Shown piece by piece: positions 25,450 to 34,154 of a stretch of DNA of 64,000 nucleotides. The DNA comes from Sphingopyxis alaskensis RB2256 (GTDB taxonomy: Bacteria; Pseudomonadota; Alphaproteobacteria; Sphingomonadales; Sphingomonadaceae). The stretch lies in the NCBI RefSeq assembly GCF_000013985.1, contig NC_008048.1, forward strand, positions 2,786,001 through 2,850,000, given 5' to 3'. The notes beneath the pieces are model-generated. The model was not told the DNA's origin and did no database searches. It saw only the letters and a program-made list of their open reading frames with translations. The first letter of the stretch is position 1; the number at the start of each line of letters is the position of its first letter. A program made the position numbers and the translations under genes.

Positions 25450-26139
25450 TCAATGCGCACCTGGCGGCGCGGCGTGGCGCACCATGTCGGCGAGCGCGCG
25501 GCGCACGATATGCCGGTCGCTTTCGCGCAGGCGTTCGCGCGTCTCGCTCGCCGCGAGATGGCGGCGCACCAGCGCGCATTCGGCCGCGAGGCGCGCCGCG
25601 GCGCGGCCGTCATCGCCGCGCAGCGCCTGGCGGCGGCGGCTGGCCCAATCGCGCACCAGCCGGTCGGCGGCGCGCGCAGCGAGATGATCCGCCGCGGCGC
25701 GTTCGGTCGCCGGTTCGGCGTCACCGTCGACGAGGCAGTCGTCCGCACCCGCCGCTTGCAGCGCATCGAGCGACAGCGTTGCCGCCGCGCGCCGCCGCTC
25801 CGCGCTCCGCTGATCGCCGTGCAGCCGGTGGCGGAGCGCCTGAAGCTCGGCGCGGACCTGCCAGTTCACATAGGTGGTGAAGCGCGCCCGCGCCGGATCA
25901 TAACGCTCGGCGGCGCGGTGGAGCGCGATTGCGCACACCTGCGCCGCGTCCTCGGCGACGTCGGAAAGGCCATAGGCGCGGGTGAAATAACGGATGCGGG
26001 GAGCGAGCAGCGCGGCAAGGCGCGCAAAGCAGCGGTCCGCCAGCGCCCGCGCGCGCGGGCCCGGTGCGGCCTCCAGCACGGTTCGCGCGTGGATATAATC
26101 GGATACCGCTGTTTCGAGCGTGTTGCTTTTCGCCGACAT
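25450..26139 (-). CDS. Sigma-70 region 2 protein, divergent
   Basis: A 229-residue protein. Residues about 40-105 resemble sigma-70 region 2 (YGLSDVAEDAAQVCAIALH, then FTTYVNWQVRAELQALRHR). The C-terminal part, where region 4 should lie, is Ala/Arg-rich with a weak helical match (RLRESDRHIVRRALADMV). It may be an unusual sigma factor or a sigma-derived regulator. It is convergent with the LON gene and stands alone, with no anti-sigma gene nearby. ATG 26139 is the only good start. Moderate certainty on family, low on function. Confidence 0.6.
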   Translation of the reverse strand: MSAKSNTLETAVSDYIHARTVLEAAPGPRARALADRCFARLAALLAPRIRYFTRAYGLSDVAEDAAQVCAIALHRAAERYDPARARFTTYVNWQVRAELQALRHRLHGDQRSAERRRAAATLSLDALQAAGADDCLVDGDAEPATERAAADHLAARAADRLVRDWASRRRQALRGDDGRAAARLAAECALVRRHLAASETRERLRESDRHIVRRALADMVRHAAPPGAH

Positions 26140-26280
26140 GGCGCGTCCTCATCCTGGCCGCGACGTCGTGGCCGCAGGGCCGGGATAGGCAATCATGCTT
26201 AGTGGCGGACTACCGGAGACCCAGGTAAAAATACCTACACAAGCCCCGCTCGACACGAACGGAAAAGGCGCGCGCCCCTT

Positions 26281-26294
26281 GGGTCCTGACCCTA
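26281..26294. repeat. Solo copy of MITE terminus
   Basis: GGGTCCTGACCCTA, identical to the outer 14 bases of the element at 30823-31090, lies at the end of the hydroxylase gene so that its TA contributes to the TAG stop. It is palindromic in its core and looks like a solo REP-type half. Confidence 0.5.
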
Positions 26295-27533
26295 AACTTC
26301 CGCTCCCGCCAGCAAACGCGGCAGGGCGCCCGCTTCGCCGCGCGCTTCGTCCATGAAGAAACGTTTGAGCATCGGCATTCGCTGCACCGCGCCCAGCCCG
26401 GTGCGGCGCACCGCGGCGGCAGCGCGGCCGGGGATGCCGAACAGGCGCGTGAGCCCGTCGGTGGCGAGGCTGACCATCAGATTGTCGAGCCCGCGCCAGC
26501 GCTGGTAACGCGCGAGCAGCGCGGCGTCGCCGAGGTCGAGGCCGAGCCGCGCGCCCTCGACGAGCACTTCGGTCAGCGCGGCAACGTCGCGCAGGCCAAG
26601 GTTCAGCCCCTGCCCAGCAATCGGATGGATGCCGTGCGCGGCGTCGCCGACGAGCGCGACGCGCGTCGCAACGATCGACGCGCTGTGGTGGAAACCAAGC
26701 GGATAGGTCATCCGCGGCGCAACGAGCTGCATCGCGCCGAGCACGCCGCCCGCGCGCTTTTCCAGTTCGGCAGTGAAACCGCGGTCGCCGAGCCTGGCAA
26801 AGCCGGGGCCGTCCTTTTCGGACACCGTCCAGACAAAGGCCGAGCGATGCCGCCCCTCCGCATCGTCGACAAGCGGCAGCAGCGCGAACGGCCCCGACGG
26901 ATAGAAGATTTCGTGCGCCACGTTCGCGTGCGGCCGTTCATGTGCAACAGCGCCGATCATCGCATGATGGTGATAGGACCAGTTCGCGATGTGAAAACCC
27001 GCGGCGTCGCGGGTCGGCGAACGGCGGCCTTCGGCAACGATCAGCAGCGGAGCGGCGAGCCTTGTTCCATCGGCGAGGGTGAGCGTGACGCCATGCGCGT
27101 CGATCACGCGCGAGGCGACGGCAGCCGGCATCATCCGCCGCACCAGCGGCGCTTCGGCCAGCGCCGCGGCGAGCGCGATGCGAAGCTGGCGATTCTCGAC
27201 CATCGTGCCGAGCGGCGGATCGCCTTCGGCGGTGACGAAATCGAGATCACCGCCGCGGCCGCTGTCGGGGGCGCCGTCGCCGACCTTGATCGCGCGGATC
27301 GCGCAGCCATGGCCAGTCAGGCGATCGGCGATGCCCAGCACCTCGAACATCTGCCACGTCGCGCTGGCAATCGCCGAGGCCCGGCCGTCGAAGCCCGGCG
27401 CGATCGAAGCAACCGGATCGGCGGGATCGACGACCTGGACCGACAGGCCGTGATGCGCGAGCGCGAGGGCGAGCGTCTGGCCGACGAGCCCGCCGCCCGA
27501 AATCAGGACATCGCTGCGCAATGGATCGCTCAT
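26292..27533 (-). CDS. UbiH/UbiF/VisC family FAD hydroxylase
   Basis: A 413-residue flavin monooxygenase of ubiquinone biosynthesis. The N-terminal dinucleotide site is ISGGGLVGQTLALALAHHGL, the family DG-type motif lies mid-protein, and the FAD/ribityl site is VALVGDAAHGIHPIAGQGLNLGLRD, the hallmark of the Ubi hydroxylase group. Which ring position it modifies (C5, C6 or C1) cannot be told. It is divergent from ftsK. The stop codon falls inside a repeat. Full length. Confidence 0.9.
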   Translation of the reverse strand: MSDPLRSDVLISGGGLVGQTLALALAHHGLSVQVVDPADPVASIAPGFDGRASAIASATWQMFEVLGIADRLTGHGCAIRAIKVGDGAPDSGRGGDLDFVTAEGDPPLGTMVENRQLRIALAAALAEAPLVRRMMPAAVASRVIDAHGVTLTLADGTRLAAPLLIVAEGRRSPTRDAAGFHIANWSYHHHAMIGAVAHERPHANVAHEIFYPSGPFALLPLVDDAEGRHRSAFVWTVSEKDGPGFARLGDRGFTAELEKRAGGVLGAMQLVAPRMTYPLGFHHSASIVATRVALVGDAAHGIHPIAGQGLNLGLRDVAALTEVLVEGARLGLDLGDAALLARYQRWRGLDNLMVSLATDGLTRLFGIPGRAAAAVRRTGLGAVQRMPMLKRFFMDEARGEAGALPRLLAGAEV

Positions 27534-27656
27534 ACTGTCGCCCTAGCGCGCGGCGAAGCGGTTGGAAAGGGCGCACACCGCCCGGCCCCGCGCTTGACGG
27601 CGACTCCCCCCCGTGCGCATATCGCGACGGTCAATCATCAGGGACATGAAGAGATT

Positions 27657-29972
27657 ATGGCAAGCCGCAAGGCCGCACCCGCAAAGGCCGACTGGCGCAC
27701 GGTTTTCCGCCAGAGCATCGCGCGGTCGATCGTGATCGCGGCGGCGGCGGCGCTTGGCCTGTTCACGCTGTTCCTGACGCTGGCGTTCGCAACCTATGAC
27801 AGCACCGACGCGGCGCTCAACACCGCCGCCGACGGCACCGCGGCGAACTGGATGGGCAATGCCGGCGCGTGGTTCGCCGACATCGGCCTGTCGATCGGCG
27901 GCATCGGCATCATCCTGTTGCTGCCGCTGCTCGCGATTTTTGCGTGGCGGATGTGGAAGGGGAAGCCGCAGCCGCACTGGCCGCGCCAGCTGTCCTACAG
28001 CTTTATTGGCATCCTGCTCGTCGGGCTGGGCGCCGAACTCTGGGCGCCCGCGACCGGCGCGCCGATGCCCGCGGGCTGGGGCGGGATCATCGCGCTGCTC
28101 GTCGGCGGCGCGATCACCCCGCTGTTCGCCAGCGCGGGCGAGCCCGCCGCGGCGCTGATCCGCTTTGCGACGATCCTGCTGCTGATCGGCGTCGGGCTGT
28201 TCCTTGCATGGCGCGCGCTGCGCCTCGAAAAGGGCTGGGCGTCGCGCCTTCGTCTGCCCAAGGCCGATGGGGGACGCGTTGTCGACCCCCAGCGCGCCGT
28301 GCCGTTCGACGGAGACCGGGCGCCGGGTCCGATGGATCGCGTCGTGCGCCCGCGCGCGGTCGCGGAACCTGTGGACCGCGCGCCGCCCGAAATCGCCGAG
28401 CCGGTGCAGCGCACCGCGCCGTCGAAACCGAAGCCCAGGCCGCAGACCGAGCTGTTCACCCACTATCAACTGCCCTCGATCGACCTCCTCACCCCCGCGC
28501 CCGAACGGCCCGCCGGACAGATCGACAAGGCGGCGCTCGAACGCAATGCGCGGTTGCTCGAATCGGTGCTCGAGGATTTCCAGGTCAAGGGCGTCGTCAC
28601 CGCGGTCCGGCCGGGTCCGGTCGTCACCATGTACGAACTCGAACCGGCGCCGGGGACCAAGGCGAGCCGCGTATCGAACCTTGCCGACGACATCGCGCGC
28701 AACATGTCGGCGCTGTCGGCGCGCATCGCACCGATCCCCGGCCGCACCGTCATCGGGATCGAACTGCCCAACGCGCACCGCGAATCGGTCGTGCTGCACG
28801 AAATCATCGGCAGCGCGCTGTTCCAGGACCATGGCGGATCGCTGCCGATCATCCTCGGCAAGAATATCAGCGGCGATGCGATGATCGCCGACCTTGCGCC
28901 GATGCCGCACCTGCTGATCGCGGGGACCACGGGGTCGGGCAAGTCGGTCGGGCTCAACGCGATGATCCTGTCCCTGCTCTATCGCCTGGGCCCCGACCAG
29001 GTGAAGATGATCATGATCGACCCCAAGATGCTGGAACTCAGCGTCTATGACGATATTCCGCACCTGCTCGCCCCCGTCGTGACCGAGCCCAAGAAAGCGA
29101 TCCGCGCGCTCAAATGGGCGGTCGAACAGATGGAGGATCGCTACCGGATGATGTCGTCGCTGTCGGTGCGCAACCTTGCGGGTTATAATGACAAGGTCCG
29201 CGCCGCGCTCGCCAAGGGCAAGTCGCTCGGCCGCCGCGTCCAGACGGGCTATGACCCCGACACCGGCCAGCCGGTTTATGAGGAAGAGACGCTCGATTAC
29301 CAGCCGCTGCCGCAGATCGTGGTCGTCGTCGACGAACTCGCCGACCTGATGATGACCGCAGGCAAGGAAGTCGAGTTCCTGATCCAGCGCCTTGCGCAAA
29401 AGGCGCGCGCGGCGGGCATCCACCTGATCCTCGCGACGCAGCGCCCGTCGGTCGATGTCATCACCGGCGTGATCAAGGCGAACCTGCCGACGCGCATCAG
29501 CTTCAACGTGACCAGCAAGATCGACAGCCGCACCATTTTGGGCGAGGCGGGCGCCGAACAGCTGCTCGGCAAGGGCGACATGCTCTATGTTCCCGGCGGC
29601 AAGCAGATCACGCGCATCCATGGGCCGTTCGTGTCGGACGACGAAGTGCGCGCGGTCGCCGATCACTGGAGGGGACAGGGACGCCCCGACTATGTCGAGA
29701 GCGTCACCGAAGACCCCGAAGATGGCGGTTTCGCGCTCGAAGGCGCGCCCGCGGGCGGCGACAGCGCCGAGGACCGCATGTATGCCAGGGCGTGCCAGAT
29801 CGTCGCCGAAAGCCAGAAGGCCTCGACGAGCTGGCTTCAGCGGCAGCTCCGTATCGGGTACAACAGCGCCGCGCGCCTGATCGAGCGCATGGAGGAGGAA
29901 GGGCTGGTCAGCCCCCCCAACCATGTCGGCCGCCGCGACGTGCTCACCGACCAATATGGCCAGCCGCGGTAA
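27657..29972 (+). CDS. ftsK: DNA translocase FtsK
   Basis: A 771-residue membrane-anchored DNA pump for chromosome segregation at the septum. Four or five N-terminal membrane segments (residues about 25-190) precede a Pro-rich linker. The alpha/beta motor follows, with Walker A GTTGSGKSVGLN (near 423), IMIDPKMLELSVYDDIPHL, and Walker B VVVVDELADLMM. The C-terminal winged helix gamma domain (STSWLQRQLRIGYNSAARLIE) binds KOPS-like sites. ATG 27657 is chosen; a longer frame running back through the divergent hydroxylase gene is artefactual. The linker is short compared with E. coli, usual in alphaproteobacteria. Confidence 0.95.
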   Translation: MASRKAAPAKADWRTVFRQSIARSIVIAAAAALGLFTLFLTLAFATYDSTDAALNTAADGTAANWMGNAGAWFADIGLSIGGIGIILLLPLLAIFAWRMWKGKPQPHWPRQLSYSFIGILLVGLGAELWAPATGAPMPAGWGGIIALLVGGAITPLFASAGEPAAALIRFATILLLIGVGLFLAWRALRLEKGWASRLRLPKADGGRVVDPQRAVPFDGDRAPGPMDRVVRPRAVAEPVDRAPPEIAEPVQRTAPSKPKPRPQTELFTHYQLPSIDLLTPAPERPAGQIDKAALERNARLLESVLEDFQVKGVVTAVRPGPVVTMYELEPAPGTKASRVSNLADDIARNMSALSARIAPIPGRTVIGIELPNAHRESVVLHEIIGSALFQDHGGSLPIILGKNISGDAMIADLAPMPHLLIAGTTGSGKSVGLNAMILSLLYRLGPDQVKMIMIDPKMLELSVYDDIPHLLAPVVTEPKKAIRALKWAVEQMEDRYRMMSSLSVRNLAGYNDKVRAALAKGKSLGRRVQTGYDPDTGQPVYEEETLDYQPLPQIVVVVDELADLMMTAGKEVEFLIQRLAQKARAAGIHLILATQRPSVDVITGVIKANLPTRISFNVTSKIDSRTILGEAGAEQLLGKGDMLYVPGGKQITRIHGPFVSDDEVRAVADHWRGQGRPDYVESVTEDPEDGGFALEGAPAGGDSAEDRMYARACQIVAESQKASTSWLQRQLRIGYNSAARLIERMEEEGLVSPPNHVGRRDVLTDQYGQPR

Positions 29973-30001
29973 GCCGATTGAACCATCGCCTTTTCCCAAT
30001 C

Positions 30002-30077
30002 GTCATCCCGGCGACGACCGCGATTGCAACGAAGCGTCATGCCTGCACGGCGAGATCCCGTTTTTCGCCGGGATGAC
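30002..30077. repeat. 13-bp inverted repeat after ftsK
   Basis: GTCATCCCGGCGA at 30002-30014 is matched by its exact reverse complement at 30065-30077. It lies between ftsK and the lolA-like gene and may serve as a terminator or be a REP-type element. No T-tract follows directly. Confidence 0.5.
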
Positions 30078-30157
30078 CGGGAGATGAAATGACAATTCAG
30101 ATCGCGTTAAACGCCTGACCTTCACGATGCGGGCCTGTAAGCAAGATAGAGAGCCAG

Positions 30158-30778
30158 ATGACCTTCCATAAAATGATCGCCCCCTTCGCCGCCGCCGGAC
30201 TTGCCCTCGCCACCCCCGCGATCGGCCAGTCGGCAAGCGCGCTGTCGTCGGTGCAGGCGCACCTCAAGGCGAGCGACACGATGACCGCCGACTTCGTCCA
30301 GACCGACCGCAACGGCCAGCGCCTGTCGGGCAAGCTCACCCTGAAACGCCCCGGCAAGATCCGCTTTCAGTATCAGAAGGGCGTCCCGATGCTGATCGTC
30401 GGCGACGGCAGCCGGTTGACGGTGATCGACTATGAAGTGCGGCAGGTGCAGAGCTGGCCGGTGAAAAACTCGCCGCTCGGCGCGCTGCTCGATCCCGACC
30501 GCGACCTCGCAAAATATGCGCGAATACTGCCGACGGGCAACAAGGATGTGCTGAGCGTCGAGGTCAAGGATCCCGAGCGTCCCGAATATGGCACGATCAC
30601 CATGGTGTTCGTGCGTGACGCCTCGGCGCCCGCGGGGCTGCGCCTGCGCGGCTGGGTCGCGCTCGATTCGCAGAACAACAGGACGCGCATCGACCTGTCG
30701 AACCAGCGGTTCAACGTCGCGGTCGCCGATTCGGCGTTCCGCTGGACCGACCCGCGCCCCAATCGTCGCGGGCGCTGA
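30158..30778 (+). CDS. lolA: LolA-like outer-membrane lipoprotein carrier
   Basis: A 206-residue periplasmic protein with a signal peptide (MTFHKMIAPFAAAGLALATPAIGQSA, split here at residue 23). The LolA fold follows: TADFVQTDRNGQRLSGKLTL, KPGKIRF-like RPGKIRFQY, and GDGSRLTVIDYE. LolA ferries lipoproteins from LolCDE to the outer membrane. Gram-negative core placement next to ftsK is common, as in E. coli. Its last residues are Arg-rich. Length and motifs are normal. Confidence 0.87.
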   Translation: MTFHKMIAPFAAAGLALATPAIGQSASALSSVQAHLKASDTMTADFVQTDRNGQRLSGKLTLKRPGKIRFQYQKGVPMLIVGDGSRLTVIDYEVRQVQSWPVKNSPLGALLDPDRDLAKYARILPTGNKDVLSVEVKDPERPEYGTITMVFVRDASAPAGLRLRGWVALDSQNNRTRIDLSNQRFNVAVADSAFRWTDPRPNRRGR

Positions 30779-30822
30779 GCCGAAACGCCGCCGTCGGCCC
30801 ATCGACGGATGCCGGATGCGCT

Positions 30823-31090
30823 TAGGGTCAGGACCCATTAATTACCCGTTCGAGGTTTGAAGCGATTTTGCTCAGGGCGAGGAGAAAAGGCGCGGGAATA
30901 TGGATATATTTCAAGACTTTTCGACGCTGCCATGGGCAAAATCGGTCAAATCCCGAAGGGACGCCGAAATGGCTTCGATCCCGGACCTTCGCGGCCTTGC
31001 GGGTAGCGATGCTACCCGCTGCACCCGCCAAGGCCCGATATCTTCGCCATTTCGACGCCTCGAACGGGTAATTAATGGGTCCTGACCCTA
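30823..31090. mobile_element. 268-bp MITE/REP-like element with perfect 33-bp TIRs
   Basis: Positions 30823-30855 and 31058-31090 are exact inverted repeats of 33 bp, beginning TAGGGTCAGGACCC and continuing to CGAGG. The interior codes for nothing and holds a perfect hairpin GCGGGTAGC-GAT-GCTACCCGC (30999-31019). The tips resemble the GGGTCAGGACCC-type ends associated with REP-associated tyrosine transposases (RAYT), so it is probably a non-autonomous RAYT-mobilised element. A direct target duplication is not obvious beyond TA. Confidence 0.75.
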
Positions 31091-31293
31091 GGGCCCGACC
31101 AACCGACGTCAGCCATCGACGAACGGCAAATGTGACGGCGCTGCGGTCATTTTCGTTCAGCTTGGCGACAGGGAAGAAGGGCTATTCGAGCACTCGAAGG
31201 CGCCACCACGGCTCCCGGATTTGGGTTTCCCCCTGTTGCCCCTCCCGGGCTGCCCGGCACCTTCATTCAAGAGCGTGACGAACGCTGACCTTG

Positions 31294-31326
31294 AACCCCC
31301 GTTCCACCGCCCCTGGGACGGGGGTT
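31294..31326. terminator. GC-rich hairpin upstream of xthA
   Basis: Stem AACCCCCGT/ACGGGGGTT (9 bp) with a 15-base loop, followed by TAAC. It is likely a terminator or processing site. The rest of 31091-31400 shows no gene. Confidence 0.45.
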
Positions 31327-31400
31327 TAACGTATCCGGTGCTTTTTGCCGCTGGCGCAATCGCATTGCGAACGGCACCACGCACCGATAGAGCCACCCGC

Positions 31401-32195
31401 ATGACTCGCACCAGCATCGCTTCGTGGAACATCAACAGCGTCCGCGCCCGCATCGGCATTGTCGAGAAGTTCCTTCGCGAAGAAGCGCCCGACATCCTCT
31501 GCCTGCAGGAAACCAAGGTCGAATGCGGCCTGTTCCCGAAAGCGATGTTCGAGGCACTGGGTTACGGGCACATCGTCACCCATGGCCAGCGGATGCATCA
31601 CGGGGTCGCGATCGTCAGCCGCCTGCCCCTTGCCGAGGTGCGCAAATATGACTGGCAGGCGAATGGCGAGGCGCGCCATATCGGCGTCACGCTGCCGTCG
31701 GGGGTGCGGCTCGACAATGTCTATATTCCCGCCGGCGGCGATATTCCTGACCGTGAAATCAATCCCAAGTTCGGCCAGAAGCTCGATTTTCTGGCGCGCA
31801 TGACCGACTGGTCGGGTGGGCTGAACGGAACGCCCACGGTGCTGACCGGCGACTTCAACGTCGCCCCGCTCGCAAGCGATGTGTGGAACCACAAGGCGCT
31901 GCTCGATGTCGTCAGCCATACGCCGATAGAGGTCGAAACGCTCGCCCGCTTGCAGGCGGCGTCGGACTGGGTCGACCTCGGGCGCCATTTCATCGCGGCA
32001 CCGGCGCCGCTTTATACCTGGTGGAGTTACCGCGCGAAGGATTGGGAGGCGTCGAACCGCGGCCGCCGCCTCGACCATATGTGGGTGACGCCCGATCTCA
32101 AGGACAAGGCGGTCGCGCACCGGATCGTCCAGCCGGCGCGGAGCTGGGAGCGGCCATCGGACCATGTCCCGCTCATCACCGAGTTTGCCTTTTGA
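31401..32195 (+). CDS. xthA: Exodeoxyribonuclease III
   Basis: A 264-residue DNA repair enzyme (AP endonuclease and 3'-5' exonuclease). It shows SWNINSVRAR, the metal-binding LCLQETKVE, YIPAGGD, GDFNVAP, and the terminal RLDHMW...SDHVPLI catalytic His motif. ATG 31401 gives the family's usual MTR start; the longer frame has none. It overlaps the ribA TTG start by four bases (TTGA). Confidence 0.93.
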   Translation: MTRTSIASWNINSVRARIGIVEKFLREEAPDILCLQETKVECGLFPKAMFEALGYGHIVTHGQRMHHGVAIVSRLPLAEVRKYDWQANGEARHIGVTLPSGVRLDNVYIPAGGDIPDREINPKFGQKLDFLARMTDWSGGLNGTPTVLTGDFNVAPLASDVWNHKALLDVVSHTPIEVETLARLQAASDWVDLGRHFIAAPAPLYTWWSYRAKDWEASNRGRRLDHMWVTPDLKDKAVAHRIVQPARSWERPSDHVPLITEFAF

Positions 32196-33259
32196 GCGCG
32201 GCGGCACAGGATCGCGGCGCCCGGCGGGCGGCGCGGGCGATCGACGCGCTGCGCCGCGGGTGGCCGCTGCGCGTCACCGGCGCCGACGGCTCGCTCGACC
32301 TGCTCGCGGTCGAAAGCGCGCGCGACGGGGCGCTCGCGGAGTTTGCGAGCGACGATATGCTGCTGTCGGGCGAGCGCGCGGTGACGCTGAAGCTCACCAA
32401 CCAGCGCGCGGCCGCGACTCCCGGCCCCGTGCGGCTCGCCAGCGCCGCCGACACGGTCGCGGCGGCGCTGGCGATCGCCGACCCCGCACTCGACCTTGCG
32501 AATCCATTGAAAGGCCCCTTTCGTACCGTCGCGACGGGTGGCGACGCCGCGGCGGCAGCGGCAATGACGATGGCGCGCCACGCGGGGCTCCTGCCCGCCT
32601 TCTTCGTGCGCGCGGCGGCGGGTGAGGCCGAAACGCAGTGTCGCGCCCACGATGTCGCGACGTTGCTCGACCCCGCGCGGCTCGCCATCGCGGCGCGCGC
32701 GCGGCTGCCCGTGGCGGCGAGCGAGACGGCTGAAATCGTCGCCTTCCGCTCGCCCGAGGAGGCGTCGGACCATGTCGCGCTCATCATCGGTCGGCGTGAC
32801 GGCAATCCGCCCGTCGTCAGACTGCACAGCGAATGCCTGACGGGCGACGTGCTCGGCAGCCTCAAATGCGATTGCGGCCCGCAACTCCACGCCGCGCTGC
32901 ACGCGATGGCCGACGCGCCGTGGGGCGTGCTGCTCTATCTGCGGCAGGAGGGGCGTGGGATCGGGCTGGTCAACAAGCTGCGTGCCTATGCGCTACAGGA
33001 CCAGGGCTATGACACGGTCGATGCCAATCTGCGGCTCGGCTTCCCGGTCGAGGCGCGCGATTTCGCGATTGCGGCGCGGATGCTGGACTTGCTGCGCATC
33101 CCGCGCATCCGGCTGATGACGAACAATCCCGAAAAGGTCGCGCGACTGGAAAAGGAGGGCGTCGAGGTGATCGAGCGCCTGCCCCTCGCGCTGCCGACCA
33201 ACCCGCACAACGAGCAGTATCTCGCGACGAAGCGCGACCGGACGGGGCATCAGCTTTAA
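32192..33259 (+). CDS. ribA: GTP cyclohydrolase II (RibA), N-terminally extended
   Basis: A 355-residue riboflavin biosynthesis enzyme converting GTP to 2,5-diamino-6-ribosylamino-pyrimidinone phosphate. The C-terminal 200 residues hold HSECLTGDVLGSLKCDCGPQL with the three zinc cysteines, RQEGRGIGLVNKLRAY, and TNNPEKV. The N-terminal about 150 residues are Ala-rich and look like a degenerate domain rather than active RibB, because its acidic motif is not visible. The start is TTG 32192, overlapping the xthA stop, the only start compatible with the operon. Confidence 0.88.
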   Translation: MSAAAQDRGARRAARAIDALRRGWPLRVTGADGSLDLLAVESARDGALAEFASDDMLLSGERAVTLKLTNQRAAATPGPVRLASAADTVAAALAIADPALDLANPLKGPFRTVATGGDAAAAAAMTMARHAGLLPAFFVRAAAGEAETQCRAHDVATLLDPARLAIAARARLPVAASETAEIVAFRSPEEASDHVALIIGRRDGNPPVVRLHSECLTGDVLGSLKCDCGPQLHAALHAMADAPWGVLLYLRQEGRGIGLVNKLRAYALQDQGYDTVDANLRLGFPVEARDFAIAARMLDLLRIPRIRLMTNNPEKVARLEKEGVEVIERLPLALPTNPHNEQYLATKRDRTGHQL

Positions 33260-33260
33260 C

Positions 33261-33344
33261 AATCGTCGCCCCCGCGAAGGCGGGGGCCGCTATCGGCGTA
33301 GCGCAAGGCTGCCAGCGGCCCCCGCCTTCGCGGGGGCGACGATT
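33261..33344. repeat. REPIN-like perfect 31-bp inverted repeat
   Basis: Positions 33261-33291 and 33314-33344 are exact reverse complements, and each arm is itself a hairpin (CCCCCGC-GAAG-GCGGGGG). It sits between the convergent ribA and response regulator genes and so probably also acts as a bidirectional terminator. Confidence 0.7.
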
Positions 33345-33347
33345 TGT

Positions 33348-34154
33348 TCAATGCACGAACCGCGCGACCACGTCGCGATAGCTGCGGCTGACCTTCACCT
33401 GCGCGCCCGAACCGAGCACGAGGAAACATTCGCCGTTGGTGTGCGGCTTCACCTGCTTGACCTGGCTCAGATTGACGATCGTCGAGCGATGGACGCGCTG
33501 GAAATTGCGCGGATCGAGCCGCTTTTCCAGATCCTTCATCGTTTCGCGCAGGATCAGGCTGTTGTCGGCGGTATAGATGCACATATAGTCGCCCGCGGCG
33601 TCGATGCGCTCGATGCTGTCGACGTCGACACGGAAAATCTGGCCGCGATCCTTGATGTTGATCATCTTCTCATAGCGGTCCGCGGTCGGCGCCTCAGCGG
33701 CATGTTCGCTTTCGAACTCCTCGACCGCCTCGGGCGCGACTTCGGCGAGCACTGTCTTCAGCCGCTCGACCTCGGCTGCGCCGCGTTTTTCGGTGAGCCG
33801 CTGGCGCACGCGGTCGAGCGCATCGGCGAGCCGTTCGGGCTCGACAGGCTTTACCAGATAATCGACCGCCTGCGCCTCGAACGCGCGGATCGCATGATCC
33901 GAAAAGGCGGTGACGAAGACGACGAGCGGCGGCTCGACCTCCATCAATCCCTGAATCACCGAAAAGCCGTCAAAGCCGGGCATCTGGATGTCGAGGAAGA
34001 CGAGGTCGGGTTTGTGCGTCTTGATCTTGCGAATGGCCTCGCGGCCGTTCTGGGCGGTGTCGACCACCTCGACATCCGGGTGCGCCTCAAGCCGCAGTTG
34101 CAGGCCCTGGGTCGCCAGTTTTTCGTCATCCACCAGAATGGTTCTGATCGTCAT
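33348..34154 (-). CDS. LytTR-family response regulator
   Basis: A 268-residue two-component regulator. The receiver domain has the acidic pair VDDEK, phosphoacceptor Asp55 in VFLDIQMPG, and VTAFSDHAI/VDYLVKPV. The C-terminal LytTR DNA-binding domain has RIDAAGDYMCIYT, RVHRSTIVNL and KVSRSYRD. Its ATG overlaps the kinase stop by four bases. Partner of the upstream sensor; target genes are not visible here. Confidence 0.92.
   Translation of the reverse strand: MTIRTILVDDEKLATQGLQLRLEAHPDVEVVDTAQNGREAIRKIKTHKPDLVFLDIQMPGFDGFSVIQGLMEVEPPLVVFVTAFSDHAIRAFEAQAVDYLVKPVEPERLADALDRVRQRLTEKRGAAEVERLKTVLAEVAPEAVEEFESEHAAEAPTADRYEKMINIKDRGQIFRVDVDSIERIDAAGDYMCIYTADNSLILRETMKDLEKRLDPRNFQRVHRSTIVNLSQVKQVKPHTNGECFLVLGSGAQVKVSRSYRDVVARFVH

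Noticed and set aside
26625..27656. Long N-terminal extension of the ftsK frame
   Set aside because: It is antisense to the Ubi hydroxylase; the family start is at 27657.
27543..29999. 818-codon open frame on the minus strand
   Set aside because: It is antisense to ftsK, Asp/Arg-rich without any motif, and reflects the GC-rich codon pattern.
30868..31085. Short frames inside the 268-bp repeat element
   Set aside because: They lie between the inverted ends, have no start signals and no homology that I recognise.
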